Shown here one piece after another: positions 42,051 through 54,159 of a DNA stretch of 64,000 nucleotides. The stretch is from NCBI RefSeq assembly GCF_963678635.1, contig NC_087064.1, positions 68,250,025 to 68,314,024 of the forward strand, read 5' to 3'. The translations under genes and the position numbers were made by a program. This stretch comes from Symsagittifera roscoffensis. Lineage: Eukaryota; Xenacoelomorpha; Acoela; Convolutidae. The notes under the pieces were generated by a model that ran no database searches, had not been told where the DNA came from, and worked only from the letters and a program-made list of their open reading frames with translations. Position 1 is the first letter of the stretch. Every line of letters begins with the position of its first letter.

Positions 42051-43899
42051 TTTTGAGTTTTTAGCAGGGAAGCGATAAAACTTTTTTAAGCTCGGAGTTT
42101 GCTAGCATAACGAGCTTAGTTATTAGAAAAGTCTTTAAGTAACTCTCCGAATAGCTCCGTGGATAGGTGGAAAGACATAAAGATCGGAAAGGGAAGGAAT
42201 CGAAGGGACCAAATCCGATAGTTTTTGTCCAATTTTTTGTTTTAAACCAATTTTGGTCCGTTGCGCTCGTTTTATGTCTTTTTAAGCACTTTCAGCAAGA
42301 ATTGCGAAAAAGTCTCTGAGATTGTATATATAGGTAGTGAAAAAATGCCAATTTAGCAAACGCATTTTTGCTGATTTCTCAAAGACTAACGAACCGGTCG
42401 GAATAAAAATTTTCCATCATTTTTCTGAACCGCGACCGTTTTTTGGTTGATAGTTTTACGAAAGAAATTTTTTTCGAAATTATCAGTTTGGGGGATTCAA
42501 ATTTTAGGGAACCCTCCGAGCGAGGGAAATTTTTATAAAACCCCAATTTTATCCCAAAAGGTAGGTTGACCGGTTCAACTAACCTTGTTTTAAAAAAGTT
42601 AGACCGCAATCGGAGGCTTTACCGCGGCAAAAACACTTGATATTGTGATTTTTTGCGGAAACCTCCGAACTAACCCTCCGGAGACTATCAAGCCCCTTAA
42701 CAACCCTCCTCAGTGAAAAACTTTTGATCGATCCTCCAAATTAGTTCAGATAGACTACCCAGAGCAAATTGATTCTTTTGGGATTCATTTTGGCACTGGC
42801 CGCAGGCTTCTTCGAAACAAGAGTTAAAAATTTGGAAATCTGAGGGAACCCTCCGAGATAACCCTCCGGAGTGTACTAAAACTCTTAGTAAGACTCTTTA
42901 GTAAGCTAAAGGAACTCTCCGAAGCAACTTAGGTGCTCAAGTTACCCTCCAAGGTAACCATCTGTGGTCAGTTAATAACCCTCCTTAGTGGAAGTTCAGA
43001 AGGACCCTCCGAGGAGGTTTAGACACATGGACTCTAGATCGGGTTCATCAGAATCACCCGAACAATTTCGTTCGATTATGATTTTTGATCAGAGGTTGCC
43101 TTGAGCTACTTAATAGGAAGGCTCGGGCAATTCGAGAAGATGTAGAAGAAAACCTCGGTGAGTGTACTAGGCTAGATACCCTCACTTGAGAAGAATAATT
43201 GTTCCCTACTCTCGTGCACTTGGAACTGTCCGAGTGTGGAGAGCTTTTGCTTCGATTTAAATTGTATTCGATCAGAGGTTGCCTTGAGCTACTTAGTAGG
43301 ACAGCTCGAGCAATCGCAGGACATATAGAAACAGACCTCTGTGAGCATAATAGGCAAGACACCCTCACTTGAAACGGCAGTGTCCTAGGCTTCGTTCATT
43401 TGGAGTGTTCCATTTGAGGGAATTTTTTTTCTTTAAAATAAAATTTTAATTATCCATTATTGAAACCATTCACTGCTGTTTTTCAAAAAAAAAATTCAAT
43501 TCTAAACGAGGCAGTGATGATTTGATACGTCTGCAGCAGCAAAAGGATACTGAGATCGATGTCACCTATAGGTGTGTTAATCTTTTATTATTAATTGTGT
43601 TTTGCGTGCTTGGTTATTATTTCTTGCGGATTTTTGAGATACTATTATACACTAAGGGTTTGAGTGGAGTTAATAGTAACTCACCTCTGAGCAGACCCTG
43701 TGATTAACCTTAGTTGAGTCATTCATAGAATCTCTAAGAGATTAAAAAGATATTTTTGATATTGAAGGAACTAAACAAGTAGGCATACATCAGTTGTCTT
43801 TTTTGTTGTGGGACTTGTGCATTATTATTTATTGTTGTGGGGCTTGTGCAAGTTATATTGTTTTTATTTAATAAAATCCTCATTTATCGTAAAACAAGG
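42051..43899. other. Gene-free repeat-rich stretch
   Basis: No supportable gene. From 42510 to 43020 the motif ACCCTCCGAG or close variants recurs about ten times with irregular spacing. A direct repeat follows (43087-43418). An AATAAA at about 43871 followed by GC-richer sequence might be the end of a degraded 5' LTR of the second Gypsy element, but no partner LTR was found. Confidence 0.55.
43087..43418 (+). repeat. Direct repeat with 183-bp period
   Basis: Copies at 43087-43240 and 43270-43418 share GATCAGAGGTTGCCTTGAGC, GA(C/T)ACCCTCACTTGA and GTCC(G/A) blocks with many substitutions in between. Function unknown. Confidence 0.65.
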
Positions 43900-44054
43900 A
43901 GCGCAAAGATTGGTTAGGAGAACTAACTAATGTTCCCAGACTGAGCACGGGGAGCACGCGCAGGTTTAAGTCGCGACGCAGCGAATCTTCGGTTAGCAGC
44001 ATTTCCGACAATTTTGCTTGTGAGGCAACAAAGGAAGGTTGTGGTGATTTTTCA

Positions 44055-45388
44055 TTGAACGGATTGAAACAAAAAAGCAAGAGGAATCTAGATAATGAAG
44101 AACGGCGAAACGCTGAGGCCGAGGCAGGGAACGTGACACCAACGAATCCTTTCGAGGAAGGGGGACAGACGCTGATCCGACCCAACCACCACCATCACGA
44201 AGACCTGGAAGGGTCCGGAGACGGTTTTGAGCGGGATAGAATTGAAGCATCTCAGAAGACCTCAGAACGTCCCGAGGCCGATGCAAGAGTGGAACTTTTA
44301 TTCAAAAAAACTTCCAGATCGGAGGCTGAGAACAGTAGTCGGAGAAAAAAGCAATCCTCTCTGGCCAAGCAGAGTAAGAACGCGGTGATGTCGAGCTTAA
44401 GTCCCAGGGAAGAACAATCGAGTTCAGACCAAAAAATAATTTAAAACTTTTTATGATAAACGCATGACGTCGCTCCGAGCTGATGATCTCTCTTCTGGCC
44501 TTGACCATCGAGGACTAATGCACTCGGACGCGGACTTTACTCCCAGCCCGAGACAAGGGAAGAAAAAAAAAGCGATGTCCAATTCGCCATCAACACTGAG
44601 GTGAAATGAGATAACGATGGGAGCGTCCTCGACATTCGATAGGCTGATGATGTCGATGGGAACGCAGAATGGAGGTGCGTCATCGAGCACTAGGCTGCAA
44701 CCTCCATTGACGTCATCGTCTCTAGGTCTGACACCGGCTTTGGGAACGGCCGGTGATGTAGGAGGCACGTTCGCCAATGTAATGACAGGCCTTGACGAAC
44801 TACTAGCAAATGGCAGAAAGGATTGATCGAGTGGAGGAGAGGGGTCAACAGGGCCACGAGAGGTTTAGAGACGAGATGGCAGACTCGAAATCACAAGCAG
44901 CAAAAAGCAACCAGGCCAAATTGGTTCAAAAAACCGATCAGTGCCTTGCGGAGAGTTTGGCCCAAGCTACCAAGGAGTCTGAAGAAAGAGACAGCAGAAT
45001 GACACGGGAGATCGAAAGACTGTTGAACGATCATGACAACACTTATGCTCAAACGATGACAAAATTGGAGAAAAGATTGGATGCTAAGGCTGATCTTATG
45101 ATGCGGCAGCTTGACAATCTCATGAGCAGCAGCAACCAAGAAAATTGCTCCGGTCCAAGGGAAAACTCGTGGCAGGCTGCTGACGGATTCAGAGCCCCAG
45201 ACATGCAGAGGCTCCTTCGAGATCGAGAACAAGTTTTGAGCCCAACCATAGAAAGAGACCTAGGGAAGCTCCGCCGAGGGCAGGTTGGTGGATCCAATCA
45301 CGTCAGAGGCAGACGCCACATCAGGGGCACATTTGCCTTCAATACCGCATGTCAGATCGGTTCCAGATTTGCACACCGTTTCGCATGA
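44055..45388 (+). pseudogene. gag: Gag N-terminal region
   Basis: Frames 44055-44444 (charged, Ser/Arg-rich), 44617-44826 and 44810-45388. The last encodes a long coiled-coil (DKTDQCLAESLAQATKESEE then MTKLEKRLDAKADLMMRQLDNL). The 44617 frame ends with a four-codon overlap into the next frame. By position and character it corresponds to the pre-capsid part of Gag. No named domain. Confidence 0.5.
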
Positions 45389-45389
45389 T

Positions 45390-46178
45390 ACTACGATGTA
45401 CGCTTCAATGTCTGAACCATTAAACAGGCCTCTTGAAACGTTTATGAATAAACTCTCAAAGTCTACTGAGAGAAGAGAAAAGTCACGAAGGACACTCAAG
45501 AAACCGAAGTCGTACAAAGATGAGTCAGAGGGCTGCATTGATACTTGGATTGAGGTAATGATGTTACACTTTGAGGAATAAAGCCTCTCGAAGAAAAAGG
45601 AAAGTAGCGCATCGACGCGCAACTAGGAAGGCACGGTCCTAATCTGTGTGATGACGAAAAGGACAATTGAATGTGACAGTGCTCGCAAAATCTTTGACAT
45701 CCTGCTGAATCGTTTCGGCTCGGGTGTGCAGCGTTATCCGGCGATGGTGAAATTTGAAAAGAGGCGCCAAAGAGATGATGAGTCCCTTGACAAATTTTTG
45801 GATGACCTCGAACTGCTCAGAAGGAGAAGTAAACCTGATGAGAGAATCTCAGAGAGGAACTTAGCCATAGCCTCGAAGTTCATGGACGGAGTAAAGAGTG
45901 ATGAACTGAAGATCATGTTGGCTACCCACTTTACCTTGTCAGCGGACTCTGTGCCCACACCCGATGATTTGCACATGAAATTGCGTGAAAACCTGCTCAT
46001 AAAACCAAGGTCTCAGAATCGCTACAACAACTACGGCAACTACAGCGGATTGAACACCGGCACAAGTTCTGGTTGGTATAAACCTAGTGAAGACATGGAC
46101 AAAAGGAGGTCATGCGCTAATTGTGGTTCGCTGGACCATCACGTCTCAGCCTGTTCTACTTATAAACAAAACATGTAA
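45390..46178 (+). pseudogene. gag: Gag capsid and first zinc knuckle
   Basis: GCIDTWIEVMMLHFEE (45530-45580) then, after a break with stops, FDILLNRFGSGVQRYPAM and FEKRRQRDDESLDKFLDDLE match the capsid of the first element block for block. RRSCANCGSLDHHVSAC (46111-46160) is an intact CX2CX4HX4C knuckle, unlike its counterpart at 21850, which has a stop. Confidence 0.8.
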
Positions 46179-46235
46179 GCGATTGGCTACTTCCTTGCCG
46201 AAGTTGACGCAAATGACGACGACCAAGAAGAATAT

Positions 46236-46490
46236 ATGAGAGGGCTCATAAGGAAAAATGGACCAAGCATTTTCTTTTGCAATCTGGAAGGACCTTTCAA
46301 ATTGGAATGCACTCAGTTTTGGGATTCAATAGCCGACGCGAAGCATCCCCGCCGAGAAGAGGCGCATTCAAGAGTAAAGGCTAGTCGAGCACGCCTTAAG
46401 AACGAAGCTGAGTCGCGGAAGAAAGAAGTGACACCAGGCACATTCACAACGAGGAAGGTGAAGCCATTGCCGGAAGACGCGATTGCTTAG
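46236..46490 (+). pseudogene. gag: Degenerate second zinc knuckle and basic tail
   Basis: IFFCNLEGPFKLEC aligns with CFFCNQEGHFRMDC of the first element, but the first Cys and the His are substituted, so it cannot bind zinc normally. A Lys/Arg/Glu-rich helix follows. Confidence 0.65.
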
Positions 46491-46877
46491 AGCCTGGAGG
46501 CTGCACCAGCTAGTGCGCTCAAGAGAGATTATGGCCAGGTGGCTCGGACCGCATTACAGAAGGTTCAACAGGAGTTAGCTACGAAAGAAGTTGAACAATG
46601 GGTGAGGTCTGAACTGGAAAATACAGAGTTGTGCGAGAAAATTGATACCCTAGAGAAGACAGTGAAAGAAGAAGACAACTAGGAACCCAAGAAACGGGGT
46701 TTGAAGTTGAATCTCATCTCAGGGAAGACCTTCGGTATGACAAGAGATTAAAGCAAGATAATGTCGATCATATCGGTCGCGGGTCATCAGGTGGTGAAGA
46801 ACTTGAGTGAGCCGTCGGAAATCACCCTGGTACACATGGATATATAAGCAGATTACCCGAGGGAAAAAGATTCCAAG

Positions 46878-47501
46878 TTGGATTCTAGGGCTGTGAGAGC
46901 GTTACTCACAACAGGTGAGCCGAGACTGATAAGAGTAGATGGACATTATATAGAGGTCTATGGCCCATACCCGATTCTGATGAGTGTGAATGGCATAAAC
47001 ATTTACACGAAAGCTCACGTGACCAATGCAAGTGACCAATTAGGCCAGATCTACATCGGTCAAGAGAAGCTTAAGGTACGACGAATTGGGCACAATGACT
47101 TGCTTGAACAGGATGCGGTCCACATAGGCTGTGAAGCCGATCTGGCAGCACGCGTACTGGACGCGCAGGGCAGACAACTTTCCTTGAAAGGACTATTTGA
47201 CACTGGAGCGGTGGTCAGTGTCATGCCTATAAGCACCTGGATCGATATGGGCTTCAATAGGTCGCATTTGATACTGACTAATATCAGATTGGCTGCGGCC
47301 GATCAGGGCGCAATCTATGTGGCCGGAAGAACTCCCATCATCTCGCTGCAATTGGGACGAAGGCATCTCCAGATGAGCTTTCTGGTTGTCGAAAACGCGG
47401 ACGAAGCCGATCAGTTCATCCGAGGACGCCACTCCGCGCGCAAGTTTGACGTTACGATTGACCTCAGTGACGGGTTGATACGAATCAAGGCGGAAAAATG
47501 A
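46878..47501 (+). pseudogene. pol: Aspartic protease
   Basis: KGLFDTGAVVSVMPISTW carries the retropepsin DTG (about 47200), and the later QFIRGRHSARKFDVTIDL is the degraded second block (I-L-G-R-D is now IRGRH). NGINIYTKAHVTN upstream is conserved with the first element (NGINIYTK... shared). Stops precede and follow the frame. Confidence 0.78.
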
Positions 47502-47639
47502 AACGAAGCCTGGTAATAAGATCTTGGTTAATCAAGTGAAGGTGCCATAACCTAAGTTAGGTTAAAATCAAATCAAGCTGTAGTGGCGACGTTTAGGATA
47601 TGGAATTAAAATGAGCTTAGTAACAACAGACAAGTATAA

Positions 47640-48120
47640 AAGTAAGAGCTCAGCTATTTTAGGAAGATGCTTCTCACTCACTCAGAACGGACTATGTGTG
47701 AGTGTGTTTTTGAACACAGGCAACATCGGTGACAATAGAACGTATAAAGAAACTTGGCTATGAATTGCATCTAAACAAAGTTTGGAGAACTTGAAGAATT
47801 TTAGAGTAACTGAGTGTCCATTACATGCCAACCAAGAATGCACACTGAAGAGAATAAATGAACTGAAGTCTTTTTAAAAAGTGTTTTCCATGAAATCAGA
47901 GACAAGGGTTGGCCTGTCTAGTTGCTCAAATTTCCCTGAGAGACCGACAGACACAGAAATAGCGGCAAACAAACTAGTCCTACCTGAGATAGAACACCTG
48001 AAAGGCAAGATATCGGATAAGGAACTGGACTCTCTCAGAGCAGTGCTGAATCGAAACGCAGACGTTTTTTCGAAGCATAAACCAGTATAGGTTGATGCAA
48101 TTTTGTATAACTTAAGATAG
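47640..48120 (+). pseudogene. pol: Protease-RT linker
   Basis: LPEIEHLKGKISDKELDSLR and ADVFSKHKPV (47970-48090) match the linker of the first element. Earlier parts (GRCFSLTQNGLCVSVFLNT near 47660-47720) are readable but broken. Confidence 0.65.
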
Positions 48121-48169
48121 AGATAGAAGAGGGTTCGGTGCTTCACAGGGAGGGAACTAGAAGATAAGT

Positions 48170-48600
48170 CAGAAGCATGAAGGAAAGAAATTGAAATGTT
48201 AATGGAATATGACTTGATTGAGCCATCAAGTTCAGTGGGCTTGCGGCGTGGTCATGACTAAGAAGGAAGGGGGTAACTTAGGTTTTGTTGTGAACGCAGT
48301 AACAATAGAAGATGCATATCCGATCCCCCGCAACGATGAAAGTCTCTCAAAGTTGGGAGACGCAAAATTCTTCACGACGTTGGATTTGGGCTCTGCATTT
48401 TGGCACGTGCTCCTCAGGAAACAGGATCGAGAGAAAACGGGCTTTGCATGTTAACTGGGACTTCTTCAGTGGAAAAGAATGCCGTTTGGATTATGCAACG
48501 CTTGAAGCAGGTCGGCCCGAATTGTAAGCCCTTCAAGTTAGAGATCCTGAAAGATCAAATAAGTATCTGGGTCGCTTTGTAGACAAGAACGGAGTCAGAC
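48170..48600 (+). pseudogene. pol: Reverse transcriptase with catalytic-core deletion
   Basis: WACGVVMTKKEGG, AVTIEDAYPIPRNDESLSKLG, TTLDLGSAFWH and KRMPFGLCN are RT blocks. Directly after FGLCN (about 48500) the sequence jumps to LKQVGPNCKPFKLEILKDQ, which in the first element lies about 60 codons further on. The YVDD segment has therefore been removed, and the RT is dead by deletion. Frameshifts near 48455 and 48540 add to this. Confidence 0.82.
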
Positions 48601-48658
48601 CAGACCCTGAAGCGATTGAGGAAGTGCTGCGTGGAAGGCACCAAAGACCGACACAAAA

Positions 48659-49240
48659 TTGATGAGCATTCACGGCTTCGCTAATTACTACCGAGCATTT
48701 ATCAAAGGGTATGCCGACAAGATATACCCCATGCAGCAGTTGATGCGAAATAAGGGCAAGAAATTCGGCTGGACTGAAGAGGTTCAAATCTCTTTTGAGA
48801 ACATCAAACGCGAACCTTGCGAGGCTCCAGTACTTGGAATGCCGACCGAGAAAGCGATGTTTCTGCTAGACACGGACGCATCAGTAGTCGCTATCTCGAA
48901 CATACTCCATCAAGAACAAGAATGAAATGGAAAGACTGTTCTCCGACTCAAAGCTTATGGGAGTCAAATCCGAAGCGACACCGAAATAAAATATGGTGTC
49001 AAGAAAGCGGAGATGTTCGCAGTAATTACTTTTGTGGAAAAGTATAGAGCCAACTCAGGGCGTGCCTTCTTTAAGTGGCGCGTTGACAACCGAGCTCTAG
49101 CATGGCTTAAAATTTGTTCGATGTATCAGAGCTATATCGGTCGCTGGATTGTACGCCTAGATGGCTATCACATGATTATAGAGCACCAAACCCGTGAAAA
49201 CACCAAAATGCCGACAACCTCAGCAAGAAGACGGAGTTCT
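48659..49240 (+). pseudogene. pol: RT thumb and RNase H
   Basis: FANYYRAFIKGYADKIYPMQQL (thumb), then MFLLDTDASVVAISNILHQEQ (first RNase H Asp, intact here though frameshifted in the first element), FKWRVDNRALAWLK and EHQTRENTKMPTTSARR, a frameshifted last block. Frames change near 48925 and 49200. Confidence 0.8.
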
Positions 49241-49824
49241 ATGAGCGACTGGAAGAGAAGCAAGCTAACCAGGCAGAGATTGAGGATGGTTTTTCCCTTC
49301 TGGAGAAAGAGCCCTATGATAAGCTGCCACTCACCAGATGGCTTGACAAGTCTGACAAGCCTGCCGAAAGAGCTGCCGAGATAAAAGTGTTGGCAAAGGG
49401 TGATCCGGTTCCCTTAGACTTGTTAGTTTGCTTCAATCTGGTACAGCAAGAGCGTACCAGGCTAGGTATCATTAGTATAGCGCTACTGAACAAAACGGTG
49501 AGCGTAGCACCGGATGTCATGCGAAAGCTCCGCGATCTGCTTTGTAGAGAATTTGAAAGGCAGGATCATGAATGGATGCAGACTATGCAGAGGCTGACCA
49601 TCACTGAAAGAACGGAAAAGAGACAGGTAACGGAAAAGAGTCGGGACTATGAACAAAATTACCGATCAATAGTGAGCCAGCTAGTGAACTCAATACCAAA
49701 AGATGTCTTTTTGAGGACCTCTTACGTGGAACATCAACAACTGACCAGCACTCAATCCGCTCAGGGGTTCAGTGTTGAACTGAAACCCAGTATGGGAAGG
49801 AGGGCACTGTTCATCCGGAGATGA
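49241..49824 (+). pseudogene. pol: RNase H-integrase linker
   Basis: Includes LPLTRWLDKSDKP (frame-shifted) and an open frame 49387-49824 with MRKLRDLLCREFERQDHEW, charged and helical. The corresponding region of the first element (27346-28100) is also charged. No domain. Confidence 0.5.
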
Positions 49825-50399
49825 GATATAATCCGGAGATGAGACATTGTTCGGGGAGTCAAGTCAGGAAAGTGGACCAGGTGCAGAATTGTCCGGGAAG
49901 CCGTGTTCCCTCGGGCCCGGCCAGGATGATTTTTACGGAGAATCGATGTCATGACAACCGAGTGACAAAATTTTGTCCGGAAAGTCGAGAAACATGAAGA
50001 ACAAGTTAGGAGGCGAATGGATAGACTCCATCAGCTCAAGTGACGGCTCGAAGTCTCAGTCCTGGGAGAACGTGTCTGAGACCACTTCCAATTCCGAGGT
50101 GTCGGAGATTGCGATTCATTCTTTGCTAGTAGATTGGAAACGGCGCGGGTTGGACAGAGAGACCCAGACAGGGACATATAAACCTCCGATGAGGAAAACA
50201 CTGTAGTCGAGAATGCTGTAGACGAACTTGAGTTGATAGCAGTGTCGAAGCGCCCGACTTGATTACTACCGCATGCTACGGTCGTCCGTGCCAAAATGGA
50301 GCATTTGGAACAAGAGGCGACACCCTTGAGGAAGATATGGTGTGTCAAAATGATGGACAAGGCCTTTTCTCCGGAGATAATTAGCGGACAGCTAAACGT

Positions 50400-51560
50400 G
50401 ATGAAGACATAATTGAAAGCCAGATACCGACTGTCGGATCTTTGGAGGGCTCAAAAAAATGATAGGTTGAAGAGCAACTTAAAGAGATGAATAGAAAACG
50501 GAGCAACTGACAAAGGTGACCTGACGGAGATAGCTATAAAAACTTAAGCAGTTTTACATGAGGAGACAGGATTTGCTATACTTGAACAAAGACGGGGATG
50601 TGGCCTTCAAGCGCAGAGAAGAAGACAAAGTCCTTTAGAAAAACAATTTGATAGTGCTACCAGAGTTGTATCAAACTGAGTTATTTTTTGGCTCACACGA
50701 CCAGATGAACCATCAAGGCGTGGACAAAGTGTTTAACCGGACACAGAAGCAGTTTGAAGGGCCTGGCTTGAAGAAGGCCTGCGAAAAATGGATTTCCGCA
50801 TGCTTGTCATATCAGCAAGCGAAGGAGCCCAGGAAGCTGAGGTTTCCCCTGCAATCGATAGAATCGCCATTTTTCAATGAGGTGGTACAAATCGACCATC
50901 AGAAAATCTGCATGAAGGCCACAGGCTACAACAAAGTGCTGGTGATGATTAATCACTTCACAAATTAGATAGAGGAGCTCCCGGCATGGCAGAATAGGCG
51001 GAGGAAACTTGTGACCATAAATGTATGGATTGTCAAACACGGCTGGATCAAATTCTAGTCAGATTATGGTAAAGCATTCGTCGGTGAAAGGATTACCAAA
51101 CACGGATGGATCTCATTTCAGTCAGATATTGGTAACGCAGAGGCAGCTCCCCGCATGACAGAAGAGGTGGAGAAAACTTGTGACCATTTAATAAATGTAT
51201 GGATTGCCAAACACGGCTGAATCACATTCCAGCCAGATAGTGGTAAAGCATTCGTCGGTGATCTCCACTACGGGAATAAGCCCATTCGGAGTACGAGGGG
51301 AGGCGATCAGCAGCGCAAACATACGTAAGTGATGTGATCAGGAGGCAACAATAACTAAATGATCTGTGCAGAAGGAACACGCAACACGCTCAAATCAGGC
51401 AGAAGAAAAGGTTTGATAAGAGGACCGCTGACGCCAATGCTAACTCAGTAGGGGACTATGTTTGGGTGTTCCAGGAGTTGGTTCTTCCAAAGATAATCAA
51501 AAATTGCTCAAAAAAATGGCGTGGTCCGTTTCAAATAACTGAGGAAGACCGCTGCATCCC
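50400..51560 (+). pseudogene. pol: Integrase, copy A, with scrambled core
   Basis: SHDQMNHQGVDKV and ISACLSYQQAKEPRK are the zinc-finger region (the second Cys of CLSC is Tyr). VQIDHQKICMKATGYNKVLVM carries the first catalytic Asp. After TAG at 50966 the core is scrambled by three partial repeats of GTAAAGCATTCGTCGGTG/TGGATTGCCAAACACGG (51010-51270) around the D-S/N-G block. The catalytic-Glu helix is missing. GDYVWVFQE and KKWRGPFQITEE (51450-51550) are the GPY/F tail, frame partly in the next ORF. Confidence 0.78.
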
Positions 51561-51966
51561 GGCTAAAGTGTATGAGAATGACTACTGGATAGTGGTTCCC
51601 GCCTGTGAAGTAAATGAGAGCGCCACACGTGACAAGAACGGCGAAAATGAGTTGATGGATGAATGTGATCTGCCACTGGACCTGGAACTAACTGAGCGAA
51701 TAGAAGTCGATGACGAAACCCTACCATATGTCGAGGAGGTCTGGAACTGCCCGGAGCAGACTAAAATTGACAAAGGAGTAGAACTTGACTTTCCCTTGAC
51801 CATGGAGACGCGACAAAGCAAGAGAGGAAGGGACAAGAGGAAATACAACCCATATGGTGAAGATTTTTTCGTAGACAGAAATATATTGGTCGACGTAACA
51901 GATGCAATAGTGGGTTTAGATGAAATAGCGGTACCGATTAAAACCGGAAAAGGAGTTCAAACCTGA
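51466..51966 (+). pseudogene. GPY/F end and acidic linker
   Basis: 166 open codons: KWRGPFQITEE, then PACEVNESATRDKNGE, an acidic stretch and KRKYNPYGEDFFVDRN. PACEVNE and YNxYGxDF are shared with 29831-30634 of the first element, confirming homologous architecture. Confidence 0.7.
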
Positions 51967-52199
51967 GGCGGATCAAATGCACGAGCATGAATTGACGAAC
52001 TGACGGGTGCTCGAATGGCTCCTTGATCTACCTGCAGAACCAAAATAAAAATCATGATAATTCAGGATTTCGATCAGACCAGTATCAAATACATCAGTCA
52101 CGGCAAGACTGAGTCAAATTGGATCGCTCCAGATGGCCCCTAATGTGTTCCCGAATCCAAACTCAATCTGCTCGATTCTGGGCGATCGACAGGGGCGTC

Positions 52200-52690
52200 G
52201 ATGGATATTTTTGTCCGGGAAGTGAACAAATCTTTTGATCAAAAATTAAAATCAGCAAAGAAACAGGGGAACTGGAAACGGAGGGCAAAAACCCTAAGAA
52301 ACCGCCTTTTGGAAGAATTTTGAGGCATATTTTGACCTACCAAATCTCTACTCAAACAACATTGTTGTGGCTGACAGTGATTTTATACTCACGGAATGCA
52401 CGTGTGCTTTAGCGATAACTTCAGATGTAAGCTTTAAAACAGCACTAGGCGACTTCAAAAGAGAATATAAGAACATCACGTTTTTGTGGAACCAGAGGCC
52501 CCTGTTGCATCGCAGATACCGGGAAAATACTTGTGATTTTTGGTAACCAAGGCCACTGATAGACAACAAGCGAATAGCGAGAGTTTAGTGCTGGCACTAA
52601 CTCGACTCAGGGATTTCTTGATTGAGGGAGGAGTGACCTCACTCTCCTTGCCAGTCTATGATCCCAATAGGCAGTATGGCAAGGAGGGTT
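52200..52690 (+). pseudogene. Macro-like domain, copy A
   Basis: Reads (with breaks) DFILTECTCALAITSDVSFK, FKREYKN, LALTRLRDFLIEGG and VTSLSLPVYDPNRQYG. The LPVYDPNR segment replaces the Gly-rich catalytic loop of OARD1, exactly as in the first element. The GGM strand present in copy B is missing here (52490-52530). Confidence 0.6.
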
Positions 52691-53339
52691 CAGTTCACTG
52701 ACGCAAAAAAAAGAACACGAGCCGTCCAGAGGTGAGATATAATCCGGAGATGAGACATTGTCCGGGGAGTCAAATCAGTAAAATGGACCAGGTGCGGAAT
52801 TGTCCGGGGAGCCGTGTTCCCTAGGGCCCGGCCAGGATGATTTTAACGGAGAGTCGATGTCAGGACAACCGAGTGACAAAGTTTTGACCGGGAAGTCGAG
52901 AAACATGAAGAACAACTTAGGAGGCGAATGGATAGACTCCATCAGCTCAAGTGACGCCTCGAAGTCTCAGTCCTGGGAGAACGTGTCTGAGACCACTTCC
53001 AATTCCGACGTGTCGGAGATTGCGATTCATTCTTTGCTAGTAGATTGGAAACGCCGCGGGTTGGACGGAGAGATGCATCAAGACCCAGACAGGGACAGAT
53101 ATACATCCGATGAGGAAGACACTGTAGTTGAGAATGCTGCAGACAAACTTGATTTGATAGCAGTGTCGAAGCACCCGACTAGATAACTACCGCATGCTAC
53201 GGTCGTCCGTGCCAAAATGGAGCATTTGGAACAAGAGGCGACACCCTTGAGGAAGATATGGTGTGTCAAAATGATGGACAATGCCTTTCCTCCGGAGATA
53301 ATTAGCGGACAGCTAAACGTAATCAAGACATAATTGAAA

Positions 53340-53941
53340 GCCAGATACCGACTGTCGGATCTTTTGAGGGCTCAGAAAAAAGATAGGTTGAAGAGCAAGT
53401 TAAAGAGATGGATAGAAAACGGAGCAACTGACAAAGGTGACCTGAAGGAGATAGCTATAAAAACTTGAAGCAGTTTTACATGAGGAGAAAGAATTTGCTA
53501 TGCTTGAACAAAGACGGGGTTGTGGCCTTCAAGCGCAGAGAAGAAGACAAAGTCCTTTAGAAAAACAATTTGATAGTGCTACCAGAGTTGGATCAAACTG
53601 AGTTATTTTTTGGCTCACACGACCAGATGAACCATCAAGGGGTGGACAAAGTGTTTAACCGGACACAGAAGCAGTTTGAAGGGCCTAGCTTGAAGAAGGC
53701 CTGCGAAAAATGGATTTCCGCTTGCTTGTCATATCAGCAAGCGAAGGAGCCCAGGAAGCTGAGGTTTCCCCTGCAATCGATAGAATCGCCATTTTTCAAT
53801 GAGGTGGTACAAATCGACCATCAGAAAATCTGCATGAAGGCCACAGGCTACAACAAAGTGCTGGTGATGATTAATCACTTCACAAATTAGATAGACGCAG
53901 CTCCCTGCATGGCAGAATAGGCAGAGGAAGCTTGTGACCAT
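53340..53941 (+). pseudogene. pol: Integrase N-terminal part, copy B
   Basis: Duplicate of 50400-50990: YRLSDLLRAQKKDRLKSK, SHDQMNHQGVDKV, EVVQIDHQKICMK and VMINHFTN then TAG. The rest of the core is deleted and the sequence jumps to linker at about 53942. Confidence 0.75.
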
Positions 53942-54159
53942 TCAATAATTGTATCCAAAAGAAACAATCCTGATAATTCAAGATGTCGATCAGACCAGTA
54001 TCAAATATATCAGTCACGGCCACACCAGTATCAAATATATCAGTCACGGAGTCAAATTAGATCGCTCCAGATGGCCCCCTATGCGTTCCCAAATTCAACT
54101 TCGATCTGCTCGATCCTGGGCGATCGACAGGGACGTCGATTGATATTTTAGTCCGGGGA

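Noticed and set aside
43900-44054. 5' LTR end of the second Gypsy element (AATAAA near 43871)
   Set aside because: No second copy of this sequence was found downstream, so an LTR cannot be called.
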